From an uncultured Bacteroidales bacterium (GTDB lineage: Bacteria; Bacteroidota; Bacteroidia; Bacteroidales; Bacteroidaceae): a stretch of DNA of 38,300 nucleotides. Location: the NCBI GenBank assembly GCA_945787885.1, contig CALZJF010000021.1, positions 1-38,300 of the forward strand, in the 5' to 3' direction. The notes below the pieces were generated by a model. That model was not told the origin of the DNA and did not search any database. It saw nothing but the letters and a program-made list of their open reading frames with translations. Of the stretch, positions 25,919-34,331 are shown piece by piece. Numbering within the stretch: the stretch's first letter is position 1; the number at the start of each line of letters is the position of its first letter. The position numbers and the translations under genes are program-made.

Positions 25919-27094
25919 TTAGTGTGCGAGTGCTGCCTGAATGTCGGCAATAAGGTCGATGGGAGATTCGAGTCCGACGGAGAAGCGGATAAGATTGTCG
26001 AGGATGTCCATCTCGCGACGCTGCTCATCGGTGAAGTTTCCGAAGATGGTGCTGGCAGGATGTATGGCGAGCGAACGGTTGTCGAAAAGATTCGTGGCAC
26101 GCTTGATGAGTTGCAGGCGGTTGATGAAGCGGAAGCAGGCTTCGCGACTGGCAAGCTGGAAGGTGATCATCGCTCCGCCACGCGCTCCAAGCTGACGGGT
26201 AAAGACATCGTGGAAAGGGTCGGACGGCAAGGCGGGATAGCGCACGCTGACGATTTCGGGGTGTTCTGCCAGGGCTTCTGCCACACGGAGGGCATTGTCG
26301 GTCTGGACGGCATAGCGCGCCGCCAGATTCTCCAGGCCCAGCGTTTGCATGTACGCCACATGGGGCGTCATGTATGCACCGAGGTTCATCAGCATCTCCT
26401 GCCGCATCCGATGGGTGAAGGTTTCATACCGCCCATAGTCGATGACGAGACCGCCAATGGAAGTGGCACCGCCGGAGAGATATTTCGTGCTGCTCACCAC
26501 CTCAACATCAATGCCTAACGCTTTGCCGCTGAACTCGGTGAAGGGAATCATCGTCGTGTCGGCAACGAGGGGCACGCCCCGGCGATGGGCGAGGGCTGAC
26601 AATGAGGGGATGTCTGCCACCTCCATCTGAGGATTGGTGAGGATTTCCATGAAGATGCAGCAGGTGTCGTCATCCATCAGCAGTTCTACCTCGGAGGGAT
26701 GGGTGAGGTCGCAGCAGCGGACTTCGACGCCGAAACGCCTCAGCGTGCCGGAAAGGAGAGCGAAGGTGTTGCCGAAAAGATGTCGGGAGGTGACGATGTT
26801 CTTCCCTGCGGAGCTAAGGGCGAGGAGGGCATTGGAGATGGCTGCCATGCCTGAACTGAAGGCTACCACATCGGCGGCATCGGTCAGCATGCGCACCTTG
26901 CGCTCGAAATAGGTGACGGTGGGATTTGTGACGCGTGAATAGTCGGGCATATCGGAGCGTCCGCAGAAGGACTCTATCATATCCTCGGCATTGGCGAACT
27001 CATAGGCGGCGCAATGATAGACGGGCATGCTCAATGCGCCATAGGCATCCGGCTGCTGATAGCGGGCATGGATGGCTGTAGTTTGTTTTTGCAT
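25919..27094 (-). CDS. Cys/Met metabolism PLP enzyme (methionine gamma-lyase / O-acetylhomoserine sulfhydrylase-like)
   Basis: The 391-aa protein belongs to the Cys/Met-Meta-PP family. It has YSRVTNPTVTYFERKV (~52-67), SSGMAAISNALLAL (~80-93), the PLP-stacking region SRHLFGNTFALL and the PLP-binding Lys204 in SSTKYLSGG. The C-terminal core is typical (RYPALPSDPFHDVF, SLAIHPASTIF, RFSVGLESPIDLIADI). The Asn in LFGNTF, where methionine gamma-lyases have Cys and sulfhydrylases Gly, leaves the reaction open. Its start codon lies 8 bp from a family B element that fills the upstream region and contains a -7-like box. patB-like follows after 18 bp. Confidence 0.88.
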   Translation of the reverse strand: MQKQTTAIHARYQQPDAYGALSMPVYHCAAYEFANAEDMIESFCGRSDMPDYSRVTNPTVTYFERKVRMLTDAADVVAFSSGMAAISNALLALSSAGKNIVTSRHLFGNTFALLSGTLRRFGVEVRCCDLTHPSEVELLMDDDTCCIFMEILTNPQMEVADIPSLSALAHRRGVPLVADTTMIPFTEFSGKALGIDVEVVSSTKYLSGGATSIGGLVIDYGRYETFTHRMRQEMLMNLGAYMTPHVAYMQTLGLENLAARYAVQTDNALRVAEALAEHPEIVSVRYPALPSDPFHDVFTRQLGARGGAMITFQLASREACFRFINRLQLIKRATNLFDNRSLAIHPASTIFGNFTDEQRREMDILDNLIRFSVGLESPIDLIADIQAALAH

Positions 27095-27102
27095 TGTAAA
27101 TA

Positions 27103-27292
27103 AGTAGGTAACAAAATAATTTTATTGCAAATATAGTAGGTAATTATTATGGCTTGTATGTTTGAACGCCCTCTTTGGCGCATCTTTTTGCCTTGAAGAC
27201 AGTCACACAGCACGCGCCATGCTCCTTTTTCACGACTAAAGCCTGCATCGAAATAGAGCATCCTAACATAAAACGAATATTCTTTACCTACT
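27103..27292. mobile_element. Family B MITE-like element, copy 3
   Basis: This 190-bp copy has ends AGTAGGTAACAAAATAATTT and ATATTCTTTACCTACT, flanked by TA (27101-27102 and 27293-27294). The arms around GTATGTTTGAACGCCC and TAGAGCATCCTAACATA still pair, but the apex has mutated (CACAGCACGCGCCATG). It is the immediate upstream region of the gene starting at 27094. Confidence 0.88.
27128..27135 (-). promoter_or_regulatory. -7-like box inside family B copy 3
   Basis: On the minus strand the sequence is TATATTTG, a match to TAnnTTTG, ending 33 bp before the start codon of the gamma-lyase-like gene. No good -33 box is present at the usual distance. Confidence 0.45.
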
Positions 27293-27308
27293 TAGAAGTA
27301 TGTTTTTT

Positions 27309-27497
27309 GGTAGGTTCTATCAATTAGCTTGCGATGTATTTGCGACTATCGTGCCGTAGGTTTTTGTTTTTCACGAGGGAGCGTAGCGGGCTACGTGACT
27401 GAATGAAAGACAAAAAGATACGGTGCGAGAGGCGTGAAGACATCCAAGTAAAACAGAAACACTGCCTTACATTGAAAACTAATTTATAGAACCTACC
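27309..27497. mobile_element. Family A MITE-like element, copy 3
   Basis: This 189-bp copy has ends GGTAGGTTCTATCAATTAG and CTAATTTATAGAACCTACC (one mismatch) and a 4-bp flanking repeat TTTT (27305-27308 and 27498-27501). It lies 16 bp from family B copy 3 and 32 bp from the end of the kinase gene. The interior is almost identical to copies 1 and 2. Confidence 0.87.
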
Positions 27498-27529
27498 TTT
27501 TACCTGTTTTCAACAAAAAAAGCAGTCTG

Positions 27530-28384
27530 TCACTCCCACATCGAACGGTTCGCCAGCAAACCGTCAATGGGAGATGGGAGGATGCGCCCTACACGGCAGC
27601 CCTCGGCCTCAGCGGCAAGATGGAGCTCATCGGAAAAGACGGCGGCGAGGCTGCCCACGAAATGCACGGGGAGGAGGGGGCTATGGTAGGGCAGCACGTT
27701 TCGCGAAAAGAAACGGCGGAAATGACGTACCAAAAAATCGTGGATGGCGGCATCATGGCGATAGGACGAAAGAAAAAAGGAGAAGCTGGCCAAATAACGG
27801 TTGGGGGCGGGCTGACGATAGACGTGGGCTATGACATCATCCAACGTAAGGCCATAGCGGGCATGGAAGGCGACAATGATGTGGGGCGGCAACTGCTGCT
27901 TGAAGATGTCGGACAGGAGGTTTCTGCCCAAGACGGCACCGCTGCCTTCATCGCCCAGGATATAGCCCATGCTGGGGGTTTGCTCCACGAAACGCTCGCC
28001 ATCATAGAGCGCACTGCCGCTGCCCGTGCCTAAGATGGCGACGATGCCTGCGGAGCGGCCACAAAGAGCATGGGCAGCACCGAGCAAATCGCTGGCGACG
28101 ACGACGCGCCCCACGCCTAAAACGTCCGCCAACATACGCTCCATGCGCTCTACGTGGACGGAGCGGCATCCGGCACCATAGAAGCGAACGACATCAACGG
28201 ACGAGCCTGACAAATTGGGGAGAACTTCGGAGCACAACGCTTGCTGCAAGTCTTCATCAGACATCAGGCAGGGATTCAGACCTGAGGTGGTGAAGCGAAG
28301 GGGGGATGTGGCGGCTGAGGAGACCGTAGGCGACAATGCCCATTCCGTCTTCGTAGAACCGCTGTCGGCAAATAATACTACCAT
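27530..28384 (-). CDS. BadF/BadG/BcrA/BcrD-type ATPase, N-acetylglucosamine-kinase-like
   Basis: This 284-aa protein (start at MVVLFADSGSTKTEW) has the ASKHA sugar-kinase fold. The phosphate-1 loop DSGSTKTEW is at residues 7-15, the phosphate-2 motif GTGSGS and the segment GYILGDEGSGAVLG lie in the middle, and GSLAAVFSDEL is near the C-terminus. Relatives phosphorylate N-acetylglucosamine or other amino sugars in the cytoplasm, which fits peptidoglycan or glycan recycling. The substrate cannot be read from sequence. An in-frame ATG four codons upstream is a less typical start. It is transcribed divergently from the M64 peptidase gene. Confidence 0.85.
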   Translation of the reverse strand: MVVLFADSGSTKTEWALSPTVSSAATSPLRFTTSGLNPCLMSDEDLQQALCSEVLPNLSGSSVDVVRFYGAGCRSVHVERMERMLADVLGVGRVVVASDLLGAAHALCGRSAGIVAILGTGSGSALYDGERFVEQTPSMGYILGDEGSGAVLGRNLLSDIFKQQLPPHIIVAFHARYGLTLDDVIAHVYRQPAPNRYLASFSFFLSSYRHDAAIHDFLVRHFRRFFSRNVLPYHSPLLPVHFVGSLAAVFSDELHLAAEAEGCRVGRILPSPIDGLLANRSMWE

Positions 28385-28415
28385 AAATATAATCACTTAC
28401 GAGGCTTTTACCGCG

Positions 28416-28423
28416 CAAAATTA
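28416..28423 (-). promoter_or_regulatory. -7 box for the kinase gene
   Basis: The minus strand reads TAATTTTG (TAnnTTTG), 31 bp before the start codon. A matching -33 box at the usual 19-21 nt is not evident. Confidence 0.5.
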
Positions 28424-28465
28424 CAAATTATGACCACAAATCTGGGAGATTATGGAAAAAAAACG

Positions 28466-28473
28466 TAACTTCG
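28466..28473 (+). promoter_or_regulatory. -7 box for the M64 peptidase gene
   Basis: TAACTTCG, a common variant of TAnnTTTG, lies 38 bp before the ATG at 28512. TCTG at 28441-28444, 21 nt upstream, may serve as a weak -33 box. Confidence 0.55.
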
Positions 28474-28511
28474 CGGACTGGATTACACATGAAAAGTAAA
28501 CAATCTGAACG

Positions 28512-29840
28512 ATGAAACACAGACATACCCTCTCTTGGCTCTGCCTCTTGCTGACAATGGCACTGGGGAACGTGCGGGCCGAAGCTGCTGCCACGCTGAA
28601 TGCGGATGACTTCGACGCATGGTTTCAAGATGCTACCCTGCGCGCAGACTATATCTTCTCAGGCACTGCACGCGAACAGCACATTGCTCTCGATGAACTG
28701 CGATGCGCAAAGGGATGGTTCGGACGACGAAACAACATGGACACCCTCGTGCTGAGAGGAAACGGCATCATCACGATGACAGACGCCGAGAGCGGGCGGA
28801 CGCTCTACAAGACATCGTTCAGCACGCTGTTTCAGGAATGGCAGACCACGGAAGAGGCTTCACGACTGACGAAGGCGTTTGAAAACGTCTTCCAGTTGCC
28901 CATGCCACGGCGAGACGCGGTGGTGAACGTGACGCTCTATGACACGCACAACCGCGCGACGGCATCCTTCAGCCATAGGGTAAAGACGGACGACATACTG
29001 ATTCGTCCGCTCGCCACTGCACATCCTGCCCCGCACCGCAGTCTGCACCGAGGCGGCGACAGCAAGGAGTGTATAGATGTGGTCATCGTGGGGGAGGGTT
29101 ACACGGCTGAAGAAGCGGAAACATTCTATGCCGATGCACAGCGTGCCTGCGACGAGATTCTCCGCTACCAACCTTTCGCTGCCAACCGCAAACACCTGAA
29201 CATGACGGCAGTGTTGCCTGAGAGCCGGGAAAGCGGGGTGAGCATACCGGGAAAGAATGTCTGGAAAGAAACGGCACTGTCAGCAAGTTTCGACACATTC
29301 TACAGCGCGCGCTATCTCACCACCCTGCGCCTGAAGACGCTGAACGATGCGCTGGCAGGAATACCCTATGAACACATTATCATACTGGCAAATACGGACA
29401 ACTATGGCGGCGGCGGCATCTACAACAGCTACACGCTATCGGCTGCCCACAACGAGAAATTCCTGCCCGTCACGGTGCATGAGTTTGGACACAGCTTCGG
29501 CGGTCTGGCTGATGAATATTTCTACGACGACCAGTATGAGGAGTTCTACTTCGCTGGCATAGAGCCTTGGGAGAAGAACATCACGACGCTGACGGACTTC
29601 AACAGCAAGTGGGCTGACATGCTGCCTGCGGGAACAGCCATACCGACACCGACGGAGGGCACCGCTCCCACGGACATGGAGCACATAGGCGTGTATGAGG
29701 GCGGCGGCTATATGTCGAAGGGAGTCTATCGCGCCTTCCGCGACTGCCGCATGAAGACGAACGAAGTGGAGGCTTTCTGCAAGGTCTGCGAAAGAGCGTT
29801 GCAGGAGGTCATCGACTTCCACGTTGTGCCGTTACACTGA
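28512..29840 (+). CDS. Exported zinc metallopeptidase, M64 (IgA peptidase) family
   Basis: This 442-aa protein has a signal peptide (MKHRHTLSWLCLLLTMALGNVRAEA), an N-terminal M64_N-like beta domain (~30-170) and a catalytic domain. The metzincin-like zinc site HEFGHSFGGLADEY has His323, Glu324, His327 and Asp334 as likely ligands and catalyst. Other family features are IDVVIVGEGYTAEE (~189-202) and the Cys-containing C-terminal region (CRMKTNEVEAFCKVC). The family is named for an IgA-cleaving enzyme of Clostridium ramosum; most Bacteroidetes members have no known substrate. No T9SS C-terminal domain is visible, so it is probably periplasmic or otherwise exported. ftsK follows 137 bp later. 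Confidence 0.93.
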   Translation: MKHRHTLSWLCLLLTMALGNVRAEAAATLNADDFDAWFQDATLRADYIFSGTAREQHIALDELRCAKGWFGRRNNMDTLVLRGNGIITMTDAESGRTLYKTSFSTLFQEWQTTEEASRLTKAFENVFQLPMPRRDAVVNVTLYDTHNRATASFSHRVKTDDILIRPLATAHPAPHRSLHRGGDSKECIDVVIVGEGYTAEEAETFYADAQRACDEILRYQPFAANRKHLNMTAVLPESRESGVSIPGKNVWKETALSASFDTFYSARYLTTLRLKTLNDALAGIPYEHIIILANTDNYGGGGIYNSYTLSAAHNEKFLPVTVHEFGHSFGGLADEYFYDDQYEEFYFAGIEPWEKNITTLTDFNSKWADMLPAGTAIPTPTEGTAPTDMEHIGVYEGGGYMSKGVYRAFRDCRMKTNEVEAFCKVCERALQEVIDFHVVPLH

Positions 29841-29977
29841 TTTCCCCCATTCCACCATCGTAGGCGCAGACTCCTATATATAATATATATATGAGTGTTG
29901 CAGCTTATTTCCACAAAAATCAGGAGGCAGACATCGGGGGACAACACTGACGACTGCCACACCTCCACACACAGACC

Positions 29978-32593
29978 ATGAGTACTGAAAAAAGAAAAAA
30001 ACAGACAAAGTCAAAGACGAAAGAGCAGCTGAAAGAAGAGTTGAAAAGCGTGGCGGGCGTGGATGCTCGTCGCGACATCGTGCGTATAGCCATTGCCGGA
30101 CTATTGCTGATATTTACGCTGTTCCTCGCCATTGCCCTGATTAGCAATATATTTACGGGAGCTGAAGACCAGTCGGACGTGATGGCTGGCACCAACTTTC
30201 ATGCGCAAAACAAAGGCGGACTACTGGGGGCTTACTGTGCCTACTTCCTGATGAACAAGATGTTTGGCATCGGAGCTTTCATCACGCCCTTCTTCCTGGC
30301 ATGCGTTGTAATGAAGATGATGATAGGGGCATCTTGTCCCATCCGCATATGGAAAGTATTCATACATAGCACTATCATCAGCGTGCTTCTCTCGGTAGAT
30401 ATGGCATTCATCAGCGAAAACCTGCTGCCGACGGAGGTGACCGACCTCTTCAGCTTTGAGCTGGGGGGCATGCACGGCAAGGAACTGGTGGGAATGATTG
30501 AGACGTATGTGGGCACGACGGTGGCGTTCATCATCCTCGCCGTTGTCACCGTGTTCTACATCGGCTATTGGTTTATCTCCGTCTTCATATGGATTTTCAA
30601 AGGATTCCATCGGCTTGGAAACCTCATCTTCGGCAAACGCGAGGATGATGAGGAGGAAGAGGAAGAGACTTCGGAAGAAAGCGACAGGGACGATGAAGAT
30701 ACTGCTGCCGACTCGGAGGAAAGCGCGCCTGAAGACGAAGAAAACGAGGGCGAAGAAAATGAGGACGATGAAGAGGCGAACGAAAAGGAAGAAAACGCCG
30801 AAGACAACGAGGAAGAGGAGGAGTCTGACACCAACCTCGACCTGACAGATATGCCAGAAACGGATGACGAGCCTACGGCTACGACCGCAGAAACCAACGA
30901 CGACGCCATAGAGACTGAAACAGAAAAAGGAAACGCCGACACAGCACTGCAAGAGCTGCCCGACGAACAACAGCCGAAGGCCATACAACTGAGCATCAAC
31001 GATGTGAAGGAAGAGGAAACTGCTGACAGCAAGACGATGGAGGGAAACAATCCCGACGAGCCTTTGGGGCTCTATAACCCGAAGCTCGACCTCGAACGCT
31101 ACGTCTATCCCACCATCGATCTCCTGAAGCATTATGAAACGACGGGGAGCGAAATTGACATGCACGAGCAGGATGAGAACAAGAACCGCATCATCACCGT
31201 GCTCCGGAACTTTGGCGTGGAGATAGAGGACATCAAGGCTACCATCGGTCCGACCGTGACGCTCTACGAAATTAAGCCTGCACAGGGCGTGCGCATTGCA
31301 CGCATCAGAAATCTGGAGGACGACATCGCACTGTCGCTCAGCGCACTGGGCATTCGCATCATTGCACCTATTCCGGGCAAGGGGACCATCGGCATTGAAG
31401 TGCCGAACAAGCGACCCAAAATTGTCCCGATGGAGAGCATCATCAATACGCAGAAGTTCAAAGACACGCAATATGAACTGCCCATCGCTTTAGGAAAGAC
31501 CATCACGAACGAAATCTTCATGGTCGATTTAACGAAGATGCCGCATCTACTCGTAGCAGGTGCAACCGGACAGGGTAAGAGTGTGGGACTGAACGCCATT
31601 GTCGCCTCGCTGCTCTACAAGAAACATCCGGCAGAGCTTAAATTCGTGATGATCGACCCGAAGAAGGTGGAGTTCTCCATGTACACACCGCTGCTGAAAC
31701 ACTTCTTGGCAGAAGTGCCGGGAAGCGAGGAACCCGTCATTACAGACGTGAAACAGGTGGTGAACACGCTGAAATCGCTCTGCCAAGAGATGGACGAACG
31801 CTACAATCTGCTGAAACTGGCGCACTGCCGAACCATCAAAGAGTATAACAATAAGTTCTGCCATCGCAACCTGAACCCTGAGAATGGGCACCACTATATG
31901 CCCTATATCGTGGTCATCATCGACGAGTTTGGCGACCTCATCATGACAGCTGGCAAGGAGGTGGAACTCCCCATCGCGCGCATTGCACAGCTGGCGCGTG
32001 CCGTAGGCATACACATGATTATCGCTACGCAAAGTCCACGCGCCACCATCATCACGGGAAAAATCAAAGCCAACTTCCCCGCCCGTATGGCTTTCAAGGT
32101 GGCACAGCGAGTGGAGAGCCAGACCATTTTAGACCGTTCGGGAGCCAACAACCTGATAGGACGCGGCGACATGCTCTTTCAGGCAGGCAACGACATCACA
32201 CGCGTGCAGTGTGCCTTTATAGATACACCTGAAATTGAGGCCATCACGGAATATATTGCCAAGCAGCAGGCCTATCCCTGCCCCTTCGAATTGCCGCTCG
32301 TGGCAGAAGATGGAGGCGACGGCATGGAGGGCATTGCATCGACGGACGGTGCCAGCACGTTCGAGCAGGTAGCGCGCTTCGTCGTAAATACACAGACGGG
32401 TAGCACTTCGAAGATTCAACGTACATTCAGCGTGGGATTCAACCGGGCCGGACGACTGATGGACCAGCTGGAAGAAGCAGGCATCGTCGGACCTCAGAAC
32501 GGTTCGAAACCTCGCGAAGTATTGGTGCAGAGCGAGATAGAACTGCTGCAAATCTTGCAAAGCCTACGCGAGGCTGGCAAGAAATTTGAATAA
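29978..32593 (+). CDS. ftsK: DNA translocase FtsK
   Basis: FtsK pumps chromosomal DNA at the septum and activates dimer resolution. The 871-aa protein has four N-terminal TM helices (~30-205), then a highly acidic linker (~220-320) made mainly of Glu, Asp, Asn and Ser. The alpha/beta motor (~365-780) has the Walker A GATGQGKSVGLN with Lys534, the Walker B-like VVIIDEFGDL and ATQSPRATIITGKIKANFPAR. A C-terminal gamma winged helix (~805-871: SKIQRTFSVGFNRAGRLMDQLEEAGIV) reads KOPS-type DNA sites. It starts a group with lolA-like and trxB on the same strand, an order I recall from other Bacteroidales. Confidence 0.96.
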   Translation: MSTEKRKKQTKSKTKEQLKEELKSVAGVDARRDIVRIAIAGLLLIFTLFLAIALISNIFTGAEDQSDVMAGTNFHAQNKGGLLGAYCAYFLMNKMFGIGAFITPFFLACVVMKMMIGASCPIRIWKVFIHSTIISVLLSVDMAFISENLLPTEVTDLFSFELGGMHGKELVGMIETYVGTTVAFIILAVVTVFYIGYWFISVFIWIFKGFHRLGNLIFGKREDDEEEEEETSEESDRDDEDTAADSEESAPEDEENEGEENEDDEEANEKEENAEDNEEEEESDTNLDLTDMPETDDEPTATTAETNDDAIETETEKGNADTALQELPDEQQPKAIQLSINDVKEEETADSKTMEGNNPDEPLGLYNPKLDLERYVYPTIDLLKHYETTGSEIDMHEQDENKNRIITVLRNFGVEIEDIKATIGPTVTLYEIKPAQGVRIARIRNLEDDIALSLSALGIRIIAPIPGKGTIGIEVPNKRPKIVPMESIINTQKFKDTQYELPIALGKTITNEIFMVDLTKMPHLLVAGATGQGKSVGLNAIVASLLYKKHPAELKFVMIDPKKVEFSMYTPLLKHFLAEVPGSEEPVITDVKQVVNTLKSLCQEMDERYNLLKLAHCRTIKEYNNKFCHRNLNPENGHHYMPYIVVIIDEFGDLIMTAGKEVELPIARIAQLARAVGIHMIIATQSPRATIITGKIKANFPARMAFKVAQRVESQTILDRSGANNLIGRGDMLFQAGNDITRVQCAFIDTPEIEAITEYIAKQQAYPCPFELPLVAEDGGDGMEGIASTDGASTFEQVARFVVNTQTGSTSKIQRTFSVGFNRAGRLMDQLEEAGIVGPQNGSKPREVLVQSEIELLQILQSLREAGKKFE

Positions 32594-32623
32594 CCAAATT
32601 AAAACACAAGCGAACGAAACCGT

Positions 32624-33220
32624 ATGAAATCACGCATCATACTCTTGCTCTTTGCCCTGTGCTCATTGGGCATCAGCGGTCAGACCGCAAAGAGCGTACT
32701 CGATAAGACCGCTGCACTCTGCACCAGTGGTGCCGTGCAGATTGATTTTTCTGCCAAAGCCAAACAAGGTTCCTCGGCAGGAACACTCGTGGCACAGGGT
32801 AATTGCTTTACCCTCGAAAGCCCAGAGGTCAGCATTTGGTTTGACGGAAAGACGCAATGGAGCTTAGTGAAGGGTTCGGGGGAGGTGAATGTAGTAGAAC
32901 CTACGGCAAAGGAGATTGCCGCGATGAACCCTCTCAACTTCATACAACTCTATAAGAAAGGCTATAAAATGTCAATGAAGACCGTGGGAAACAACCATGA
33001 AATACACATGATTGCCACTTCAAAGAAGCAGAGCATCAGCGAGATGTATCTCTATATACATAAACAAACGTTCAAACCCTCGACAGTGAAACTCCGTACA
33101 GGAAAGGATTGGACAGCTATCACCGTTCGTAACTTCAAGACGCTTGGCAAAAAACCAGCTTCAGCCTTCAGCTATAATCAGAAAGACCATCCTGGAGTGA
33201 CAGTGATAGATATGCGCTGA
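32624..33220 (+). CDS. LolA-like outer-membrane lipoprotein carrier protein
   Basis: This 198-aa periplasmic protein has a signal peptide (MKSRIILLLFALCSLGISGQ). Its LolA-type half-barrel follows, with alternating beta strands such as VQIDFSAKAKQG, LVAQGNCFTLESPEVSIWFDGKTQW and a C-terminal VRNFKTLGKKPASAFSYN. DGKTQW matches the family's conserved 'DG...W.Y' position. LolA ferries lipoproteins from LolCDE to the outer membrane. The gene begins 30 bp after ftsK, so the two are probably cotranscribed. Confidence 0.85.
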   Translation: MKSRIILLLFALCSLGISGQTAKSVLDKTAALCTSGAVQIDFSAKAKQGSSAGTLVAQGNCFTLESPEVSIWFDGKTQWSLVKGSGEVNVVEPTAKEIAAMNPLNFIQLYKKGYKMSMKTVGNNHEIHMIATSKKQSISEMYLYIHKQTFKPSTVKLRTGKDWTAITVRNFKTLGKKPASAFSYNQKDHPGVTVIDMR

Positions 33221-33272
33221 AACGCGGAGACAGCAAGGAGCAGCTTTCTCTCTGCGACTTCCCTACTCTCTC

Positions 33273-33304
33273 TGTCCTCTAAAAACATTGTCCTCTAAAA
33301 ACAT
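33273..33304. repeat. 16-bp tandem duplication between lolA-like and trxB
   Basis: TGTCCTCTAAAAACAT occurs at 33273-33288 and again at 33289-33304, identical, 45 bp before the trxB start codon. Confidence 0.85.
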
Positions 33305-33349
33305 TCATAAGAACCACTTCTAAAACGAAAACACAACCAATACAGAAAA

Positions 33350-34288
33350 ATGGAAACACTTCGCACCCTGATTCTCGGCAGTGGACCTGCAGGATATACT
33401 GCTGCCATCTATGCCGGACGTGCCGGCCTTTCGCCCGTAGTTTACGAAGGTTTGCAGCCTGGCGGACAGCTGACGCAAACCACCGAGATAGAAAATTTCC
33501 CAGGCTATCCTGAGGGCATTGATGCCAACGAGATGATGGATGACTTCCGCCGTCAGGCAGAACGCTTCGGCACAGAGGTTCGCAGTGCAGTCTGCACCAA
33601 AGCCGACCTTTCAACACGCCCCTTCACTCTTACCTTTGATGATGGCAGCACCGTACAAACCCATACGCTCATCATCGCTACTGGAGCCAGCGCAAAATAT
33701 CTCGGACTCGCCGATGAAGAGAAATATCGCGGACAGGGAGTCAGTGCCTGCGCCACTTGCGACGGATTCTTCTACCGCAAACGCACGGTTGCCGTGGTAG
33801 GAGGAGGAGATACGGCATGCGAAGAGGCCACCTATCTGGCAGGACTCGCCAAAAAGGTATATCTCATCGTCAGAAAAAATCATCTGCGCGCCTCAAAAGC
33901 GATGCAAGACCGCGTCTTCAACAATGAGAAAATTGAAATCCTCTTCGAATGCAACACGCTCGGACTCTTTGGAGAAGACGGCGTAGAGGGAGCACACCTC
34001 GTACGACGTAAAGGAGAACCTGATGAGGAGCTTTTCGACATTGCCATTGACGGCTTCTTCCTCGCCATTGGTCATCGCCCGAACTCCGAACTCTTCCGCG
34101 GACAGCTGGAACTGGACGAGACGGGCTACATCATGACTGACGGCCCATCGCCGCGCACAAACATCCCTGGTGTTTTTGCAGCAGGCGACGTGGCAGACCC
34201 TCATTATCGACAGGCCATCGTAGCAGCAGCTTCGGGCTGCAAGGCTGCCATGGAGGCTGAACGATACCTGCAATCAGAAAATCTCTAA
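33350..34288 (+). CDS. trxB: Thioredoxin reductase
   Basis: TrxB passes electrons from NADPH through FAD to thioredoxin. The 312-aa length is typical of the low-molecular-weight type. The FAD-binding GSGPAGYTAAIYAGRA (~11-26) opens the protein, the redox pair Cys134-Ala-Thr-Cys137 lies in SACATCDGFFYR, the NADPH-binding GGGDTACEEA follows (~152), and the second FAD motif GVFAAGDVADPHYRQ (~278) closes it. It lies 129 bp after the lolA-like gene. Confidence 0.97.
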   Translation: METLRTLILGSGPAGYTAAIYAGRAGLSPVVYEGLQPGGQLTQTTEIENFPGYPEGIDANEMMDDFRRQAERFGTEVRSAVCTKADLSTRPFTLTFDDGSTVQTHTLIIATGASAKYLGLADEEKYRGQGVSACATCDGFFYRKRTVAVVGGGDTACEEATYLAGLAKKVYLIVRKNHLRASKAMQDRVFNNEKIEILFECNTLGLFGEDGVEGAHLVRRKGEPDEELFDIAIDGFFLAIGHRPNSELFRGQLELDETGYIMTDGPSPRTNIPGVFAAGDVADPHYRQAIVAAASGCKAAMEAERYLQSENL

Positions 34289-34331
34289 TCCAACATGAGA
34301 TGGGCACCCCACACTCTCACGAGATAACATC

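Noticed and set aside
135-27497. CRISPR array or retron-like interpretation of the spaced repeats
   Set aside because: The copies are far apart, carry inverted ends and target duplications, and have no regular spacers, cas genes or reverse transcriptase nearby.
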